Shown piece after piece: positions 5,171-9,836 of a stretch of 9,836 bases of DNA. The position numbers were made by a program, and so were the translations under genes. Location of the stretch: positions 1 through 9,836 of the forward strand of contig JAEXYZ010000011.1 of assembly GCA_023405135.1 (NCBI GenBank). The letters are read 5' to 3'. A model generated the notes under the pieces. It worked only from the letters and a program-made list of their open reading frames with translations, was not told the origin of the DNA and did not search any database. This stretch comes from Bacillota bacterium. Lineage in GTDB: Bacteria > Bacillota > Bacilli > Bacillales_A > Planococcaceae. Each line of letters begins with the position of its first letter. Positions within the stretch are counted from its first letter, which is position 1.

Positions 5171-6718
5171 GTGGAAAAGAATGAACTGCTGCTTTTTAAG
5201 AAGCCAACAGATGCCGTAGGTGCCAATAGAGGGTTTTTTTATCAATATTTAAAGACACTTGTACTATGGTTAAATAATTATCGCAATAACAAAAACATAA
5301 ACATTTATTGCGAAGTGGAAGATGATATTAAAGAGAGCTACGAAGAGATTAAAAGTATTAACTACACTCAACTAAAATGTTATAGTTCTTCTTTAAGTTT
5401 AAAAAATGAGGATGTCCAAAAATCTTTATATAACTTTTTTATTTTATTTCTAATGAATAATGAATACGATGGGACCTTTGCATTTGAAACCAATACATCA
5501 ATTTCACGAAATGACAAACTTTTATCCAATTGGTCCCTTGAAGCAGGTCGTTTAGATTTGTATCCTGAATTGATGAAACAAAGCGTATCAAAAACTAGAG
5601 AAATTCTTTTGAATGAATTGGAAAAAGCTAAAAATTTAAAGGTGTCATCCCTTCAAAAAAATATAGAAAATAAAGAAAAGAAGATTTCTGAGCAGTCCAA
5701 ATCCAAAAAGATAGAACAATACATAAAAGATGTAGAAAATTGGAATAAGGAAATAAAAGAATACTCTATTAAAGCAGAAGAATTGAAATCAGAAATAATG
5801 GACGATCACAAACTTGAAAAGTTTGTTAATCGTATACAATGGGAATTCAGAAAAATTAATACAGAAAATAGTTTGAAAGAATTGGAATCCGATGCATTGA
5901 GTATTTTACGTAATATTTTAATGGTAGATAATGACCCAAACATTTATTTCTGTCGATTACTTACAGAGGTAAGTAAAAAAGCAACAAGAGATACGGTAGA
6001 AGAACGGTTGTTAAACAATGAGTTGCTTAGGCAGATATTAAATGAAACAAATGATGAAATAAATGAACGGATATCAGACGAATTAATGAAGAAGTGGGAA
6101 GAAAGTCTAATAGCTGGCTTTGATGATGTACATGTACATTTGGATGAAGGTTTTGATGGTGTACATGGACACATGGAAAAACTAGAGAAAAAAATTGACC
6201 AACTTAGCGTTCCTAGTGCGGTTGGAACTGTACAGGATGAATATGCCTATGTAGAACTGCCTCATATGGAAGATGAGGAAATAAAAAATTTTTTAATTAC
6301 TGAACAAAATGACCATCAGAGTAAGTTAGAATTAAAAATTAAAAATATGGAAAACGTTGAATTAGATATGAAAAACTCCTTCTTAGAAATGGGAACTGAA
6401 TATCGATGTAGGTATCTAATTTATCTTGAAGAATTAAAACTAAATTCAACAAAGGCATATCAAGCTGTTAAGATGTTAGAAACCAAAGTCCAAAAAATGT
6501 GTACACGAAATACCATGGAGATTTCAAAAAATCATAACATAGATTCAACTGATGTTTACATAAAATTAGAAGACAAGTTGCAAACGCTTCTTGATGATTT
6601 TAATTTTGAAATGGTGAAAAACGGAATAAAGTTAGATTCGGATATTGTAACGGGACAGATGTTTCAGATGGCAGCAAAATGTTCGTTGAGATGGCATAGG
6701 GAGGCTCAGGTAGTATGA
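5171..6718 (+). CDS. ABC-3C/Lamassu-type effector with N-terminal nuclease-like domain, 515 aa
   Basis: The start is GTG 5171, nine bases after GGAGG (5157-5161); an in-frame TTG six codons upstream overlaps that site. Residues about 9-110 resemble the Cap4/DUF4297 type of PD-(D/E)xK-fold DNA nuclease: GANRGFFYQYL (17-27), E48, D51-D52 and QLK (67-69), the expected E...D...QxK metal site. About 147-218 is a highly charged coiled coil. A tandem 11-residue repeat (316-337) precedes a short heptad stretch. The C-terminus (about 375-515), ending in CSLRWH (504-509), looks like the partner-binding domain of ABC-3C effectors. Its family role is to cut DNA when released by the ATPase complex, stopping phage or plasmid. 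Its stop overlaps the next start (ATGA). Nuclease activity is inferred from motifs, and the Lamassu assignment (LmuA-like) from gene order and domains. Confidence 0.75.
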   Translation: MEKNELLLFKKPTDAVGANRGFFYQYLKTLVLWLNNYRNNKNINIYCEVEDDIKESYEEIKSINYTQLKCYSSSLSLKNEDVQKSLYNFFILFLMNNEYDGTFAFETNTSISRNDKLLSNWSLEAGRLDLYPELMKQSVSKTREILLNELEKAKNLKVSSLQKNIENKEKKISEQSKSKKIEQYIKDVENWNKEIKEYSIKAEELKSEIMDDHKLEKFVNRIQWEFRKINTENSLKELESDALSILRNILMVDNDPNIYFCRLLTEVSKKATRDTVEERLLNNELLRQILNETNDEINERISDELMKKWEESLIAGFDDVHVHLDEGFDGVHGHMEKLEKKIDQLSVPSAVGTVQDEYAYVELPHMEDEEIKNFLITEQNDHQSKLELKIKNMENVELDMKNSFLEMGTEYRCRYLIYLEELKLNSTKAYQAVKMLETKVQKMCTRNTMEISKNHNIDSTDVYIKLEDKLQTLLDDFNFEMVKNGIKLDSDIVTGQMFQMAAKCSLRWHREAQVV

Positions 6719-7362
6719 CAGAAGTGAGGAACGCATTAAAGGAATTCTTCAACTATTTGCGAAACAATGACCTTAATATGGAAACGGTTCCTTTAAAAGA
6801 TCAGAAGGATTATCATCACCCTGATGATGATTTTGATTTCCATGCATATCGAATTTTATTATTAATTTTTATCTGCGGTATTTTAAAACCTGAATTTTTC
6901 GATAATTACACCATATATGGTAGAGGTAAATTTTCATTTTATGATTTTCTAATGCGGTATCCTTTTTACCTAGAAAAAACATTAAGAATTACGAATAAAG
7001 AAAATAAAATTAAAGACTTAGAAATAAAGCCTTATGAAACAGAAGAGGCGTTCTCTCCGATGATTCGTTATATCAGAGGACCTTGGGACCATAAATATCC
7101 TGATATTCTGAATTACATGGTAAGTAAAAACTTAATTACCGTTCATTATTCAAATTACAATAATAGTTATAAAGCTTTTTGTATTACATTAACTGATCTT
7201 GGATTGGAGACTGCTCAAAAGATAAAAACTGAAGAACCCATATGGAATAAAAGAATGGAAACAATCAATACACTTTTTAGAAAAGATGCTCAAAATCAGA
7301 CAGTCGAAAGGTTTGTAAGAGAACACTTTCCAAAATTAATCTTAGGCAATGCAGGTGAATGA
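6715..7362 (+). CDS. ABC-3C middle component (LmuC-like), 215 aa
   Basis: This small protein lies between effector and ATPase and overlaps both neighbours (ATGA at 6715; 7359-7362 shared with the next possible start), so the three are translated as a unit. AGGGAGG stands about 10 bases before the ATG. Visible landmarks are a helix YRILLLIFICGIL (45-57), FYDFLMRYPFYL (75-86), the strongly patterned FSPMIRYIRGPWDHKYPDIL (113-132), and ITLTDLG near the end, which looks like a winged-helix wing. This pattern (DFLxRxP, then a GPWDxxY box, then LTxxG) is what I associate with middle components of ABC-three-component systems. The family role is thought to be bridging the SMC-like ATPase and the effector. 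It has no catalytic motif. Annotation pipelines may call it simply hypothetical. Confidence 0.7.
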   Translation: MTEVRNALKEFFNYLRNNDLNMETVPLKDQKDYHHPDDDFDFHAYRILLLIFICGILKPEFFDNYTIYGRGKFSFYDFLMRYPFYLEKTLRITNKENKIKDLEIKPYETEEAFSPMIRYIRGPWDHKYPDILNYMVSKNLITVHYSNYNNSYKAFCITLTDLGLETAQKIKTEEPIWNKRMETINTLFRKDAQNQTVERFVREHFPKLILGNAGE

Positions 7363-7364
7363 CG

Positions 7365-9428
7365 ATGTTTATTGAAGCCGTTAAAATACGAATTATAGGT
7401 GATAGTGGTAAAGAGTACGGGAGATATGTAAACTTTCAAAAGAATGATGTCATCCAAGAAATCAATATGATTTATGGTAAAAATACTTTGGGAAAATCGA
7501 CTTTGATTAATAGTATTGTATATGCTTTAAAGGGAGAAGACATTTTTGGCAAAAAAAAATATCCAATAAATTATAGTATAATTTTAGAACAATTTTTTAA
7601 TGACCAGGTGAAAAGCGCCGAAGTGTATCTTCAACTATTTAACCAGGAGCAGAGAGTAGTTGTTTTAAGAGATGCAATGGATAAAGAAGAATCGGCTATA
7701 GTCTTTTACGATATTTCTCTCGAGGATATAGACAGTGGAAAATCACTTTCCGAAAAAGCTCCATTAAAGGAATATTACAAGATGACCAAAGATAGAAATC
7801 TGATTGGTAACAAAACCTATCAAGAATTTTTATTTTCTTTTTTAAAGATTGATCCCATTAAAAAAGTAACAGAAAATAATACCGAAGAAGGATTAATATT
7901 TTACATACAGAATTTACTTCCGCTTTTTGTTATTGTACAAGAAGCATGGACAGATATACAGGCAACTAATCCGAGATATTCAATTAAGGCAGTAAAAGAA
8001 ACAGCATTTGAGGTTCTAATGAAGCTATCTTCATCACATGTGGCAAAGTACGACTATTTGTTAGAACAATATCAAAGTGACCTTAGGCAAAAAACAAACT
8101 CTATTAATGACTTAAAAGAAGTTGTTCATTTATTAAGCTATGAAAATATTGAGGAAATCGATAAGCAAATTTCCGAAAATAATAAAGTTATTCATGATAT
8201 GGAAGTAAAACTTACCCGGCTAGAAGACGGGAAACAAGTAGTAGATAATATTTTGAGTACAATTCGTGCCAAGTTTAAAAATGCAAATTTAATAGTCAAA
8301 AGGTATGAACAATCATTAGATTTATTAAAAAGAGAGATTTTAGAGTATGAATACTACATTAATAAGATCCTATACGATATTGAGAAAAATGATAAATTGA
8401 AAACAGCGAAGAAATTAATTGGAATTCTCCCTATCGAAAAATGTCCGAGATGCTTGAATAAAATTAGCTTGGATGAGGAATTAGAGCTTTCAAAAAATCA
8501 TTGTAGTTTGTGTGGCAGCGAAATGCAAAGTGTAGATAACACTAATTTAACATTAGAATATTTAAAAGATGAACTTTCTGACTTTAGACGGCTTTTAGAG
8601 TTAAAACAAGAGGCAAAGCAAGAAACAGAAGGTAAACTGACTGCCGCTCGATTTGAACAAAAAGAAATTAAAAATCAAATGGACGAATTCAATGACGCAT
8701 TAAAGCCGAAAAATTTAGAGCAATATGTTTATTATTCAAGAGAAATTGGAAGAATTTCAAATTCGTCTAAAGAGCTTGAAAAAGATAAAGAAATTTTATC
8801 AAAATATGAAAAACTAGAAATTGAAAAGAAAGAAATACAGGATAAAATTGATGATTTAAAAACAAAGAAAAAAGATGCCAAAATCAGAGAAGAACAAGAT
8901 AAGAAGAAAATTCATTTCTTTGAAAAGGAATTTAAAAAATTATTAAAAAAACTAGATTTCTTGAGACTTGGTTTTGAAGAAAAAAGAATTGAGGAAATAA
9001 AAGAAGACTTAAAGAAACATGAGGTTAACGAAGAGAAACAAGAAACAGTTGTTCAAAAGATATACAGTAATATTCGAATTGACGTGAAAGATTACACTCC
9101 CAAAATAGAGGGGATGAATTTATACAACATTACCTCGAGCAGTGGACTGATTCGGATAATTTTATCTTACTACACTGCATTGTTAAAAACAGCACTTGAA
9201 TTTAAATCGGATACTCATCATCCTTTTCTATTAATTTTAGATGAACCTAGACAACAAAATTTGGATATCGAAACATTTAACACTTTTTTGAATGAATTAT
9301 ATAGTTTGCAAAAGAAATTTCCAAATCAATTTCAAGTAATAGTAGCATCATCAGAAAAAGGTTCGTGCAAGGATCAAGACATTCGAATTCATTTAAACGA
9401 AAATAATTATTTAATAAATGAATTTTAA
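7365..9428 (+). CDS. SMC/Rad50-like ATPase of the ABC-3C (Lamassu-type) system, 687 aa
   Basis: The protein is a compact SMC-like ATPase. Walker A is GKNTLGKST (38-46). The Q-loop is near Gln192 (VIVQEAW). Two coiled-coil arms run about 228-350 and 390-560, joined by a zinc hook CPRC (360-363) and CSLC (380-383). Walker B is LLILDEPRQQN with D626 and E627, then a D-loop NLD. The usual LSGGQ signature is replaced by SSSGL (591-595), and the switch histidine by ASSEKG. The DEPRQQN wording is typical of ABC-3C ATPases as I recall them. The family role (LmuB in Lamassu, DdmC-like) is to dimerise through the hook, bind DNA ends or unusual DNA and control the effector. I prefer ATG 7365, seven bases after AGGTG, over ATG 7359, which overlaps that site and would add two residues. 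It is shorter than true SMC proteins (about 1,200 residues). Confidence 0.8.
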   Translation: MFIEAVKIRIIGDSGKEYGRYVNFQKNDVIQEINMIYGKNTLGKSTLINSIVYALKGEDIFGKKKYPINYSIILEQFFNDQVKSAEVYLQLFNQEQRVVVLRDAMDKEESAIVFYDISLEDIDSGKSLSEKAPLKEYYKMTKDRNLIGNKTYQEFLFSFLKIDPIKKVTENNTEEGLIFYIQNLLPLFVIVQEAWTDIQATNPRYSIKAVKETAFEVLMKLSSSHVAKYDYLLEQYQSDLRQKTNSINDLKEVVHLLSYENIEEIDKQISENNKVIHDMEVKLTRLEDGKQVVDNILSTIRAKFKNANLIVKRYEQSLDLLKREILEYEYYINKILYDIEKNDKLKTAKKLIGILPIEKCPRCLNKISLDEELELSKNHCSLCGSEMQSVDNTNLTLEYLKDELSDFRRLLELKQEAKQETEGKLTAARFEQKEIKNQMDEFNDALKPKNLEQYVYYSREIGRISNSSKELEKDKEILSKYEKLEIEKKEIQDKIDDLKTKKKDAKIREEQDKKKIHFFEKEFKKLLKKLDFLRLGFEEKRIEEIKEDLKKHEVNEEKQETVVQKIYSNIRIDVKDYTPKIEGMNLYNITSSSGLIRIILSYYTALLKTALEFKSDTHHPFLLILDEPRQQNLDIETFNTFLNELYSLQKKFPNQFQVIVASSEKGSCKDQDIRIHLNENNYLINEF

Positions 9429-9526
9429 TAAAAAAAATTAACTTCATAAGTATAAATGTCAACTATATAATGTACACTTTCGCTCGTTTTAGAATGTACA
9501 CTTTTGATTTTAATATATTTTGTTTT

Positions 9527-9551
9527 CCCCCAATCCAACTGGGGATGGGGG
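9527..9551. terminator. GC-rich hairpin, possible terminator inside the IS21 element
   Basis: CCCCCAATCC (9527-9536) pairs with GGATGGGGG (9543-9551), with one bulged A and a six-base loop. On the plus strand GAAG and then TGTTTTTC follow, so it could end readthrough from the ABC-3C operon, which has no terminator of its own before the insertion. On the minus strand no U-tract follows. Confidence 0.35.
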
Positions 9552-9682
9552 GAAGTGTTTTTCAAAAGGGAGTTATTCCAAACTGATCTTGTAATTCTTC
9601 TTTTTCCTTTTTAAGCTACTTCACTTTTCAGCTCATTTAACTCCGTATGAGGATAAAAGCTTGATCGCTGACGTAACTCATG

Positions 9683-9836
9683 TTATTTATCACCTTGCTT
9701 CGTATCTTTGCTAAAATGATCTTTTAGACGATAGGAATCCCCGATAATATTGACCACTGTCGCATGATGAAGAACTCTGTCTAAAATCGCATTCGCTATT
9801 TTAGGGTCCTGAAATATTTCACCCCATGATTTGAAG
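9683..9836 (-). CDS. istB: IstB-like ATP-binding protein of IS21 element, C-terminal part
   Basis: Fifty codons before a TAA at 9683-9685 encode the end of the IS21 helper ATPase: FKSWGEIFQDPKIANAILD, then RVLHHATVVNIIGDSYRLKD. This matches the conserved IstB ending (ILDRLLHHSTVINIxGxSYRLK). IstB is an AAA+ protein that selects target DNA and activates the IstA transposase. The N-terminal part with the Walker motifs lies beyond the window, so whether the gene is intact cannot be judged. Confidence 0.9.
   Translation of the reverse strand, partial: FKSWGEIFQDPKIANAILDRVLHHATVVNIIGDSYRLKDHFSKDTKQGDK

Larger units (their letters stand above)
9471..9836 (-). mobile_element. IS21-family insertion sequence, partial (istB-side end)
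   Basis: TGTACACTTT occurs at 9471-9480 and again at 9495-9504, the repeated terminal motif typical of IS21-family ends. The istB 3' end lies inside, pointing outward. The element begins 42 bases after the stop of the ATPase gene and runs off the window, so istA and the other end are not visible. Positions 9505-9682 hold a GC-rich hairpin and untranslated sequence. A short minus-strand frame there (ELRQRSSFYPHTELNELKSE) is not supported as a gene. Confidence 0.8.

Noticed and set aside
5944..6174. 76-codon minus-strand frame with many Cys and Ser
   Set aside because: It is antisense to the effector gene; its composition comes from the reversed tandem repeat.
9277..9462. 61-codon minus-strand frame
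   Set aside because: It is antisense to the end of the ATPase gene and has no ribosome binding site or known motif.

Overview
The window comes from an AT-rich, low-GC Firmicute, most likely a member of the Bacillaceae. The evidence is strong GGAGG-type ribosome binding sites, TTG and GTG starts, a bacterial class C group II intron placed behind a terminator, an IS21-family element, and a Bacillus-type arsC remnant. It is an accessory region made of mobile elements, gene debris and one intact multigene defence-type operon. No housekeeping gene is recognisable.

Layout from left to right. Positions 1-130 look like the tail of an insertion sequence. It interrupts a decayed gene (about 130-640, minus strand) for the C-terminal head of an SMC/ABC-like ATPase, broken just after its LSPGQK signature. 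Behind this lie a damaged helix-hairpin-helix gene start (639-857) and a 30-residue gene tail (847-939). Positions 978-1072 hold four overlapping ~25-bp repeats ending in TGTAG, which resemble the right end of a Tn7-like transposon. Positions 1133-1543 and 1743-2513 encode two unrecognised minus-strand proteins: a putative zinc-binding protein, and a membrane-anchored coiled-coil protein. Positions 2650-4505 are a group IIC intron whose reverse transcriptase gene carries a nonsense mutation and a one-base frameshift. It sits directly behind a strong terminator (4506-4537). Positions 4548-4699 hold three spaced copies of the same ~25-bp repeat, again starting with TGTAG, resembling the left end of a Tn7-like element that extends rightward. 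Inside that end are a palindromic repeat, a 58-codon arsC remnant (4804-4980), and the intact operon 5171-9428. An IS21-family element begins at 9471, 42 bases after the operon.

The operon is the main functional content: three tightly overlapping genes on the plus strand. They encode (1) a 515-residue effector with an N-terminal nuclease-like domain (E, DD, QxK residues) and a C-terminal partner domain, (2) a 215-residue middle component, and (3) a 687-residue SMC/Rad50-like ATPase with Walker A, Walker B and a CxxC...CxxC zinc hook. Order and motifs fit an ABC-three-component (ABC-3C) system of the Lamassu type. In such systems the ATPase and middle protein are thought to sense abnormal DNA and release a nuclease against phage or plasmids.

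The two transposon ends face away from each other. The simplest reading is two Tn7-like elements in the same orientation separated by about 3.5 kb of flanking DNA, with the defence operon as cargo just inside the left end of the right-hand one. The transposase genes and partner ends lie outside the window, so this is an inference from the repeats alone.
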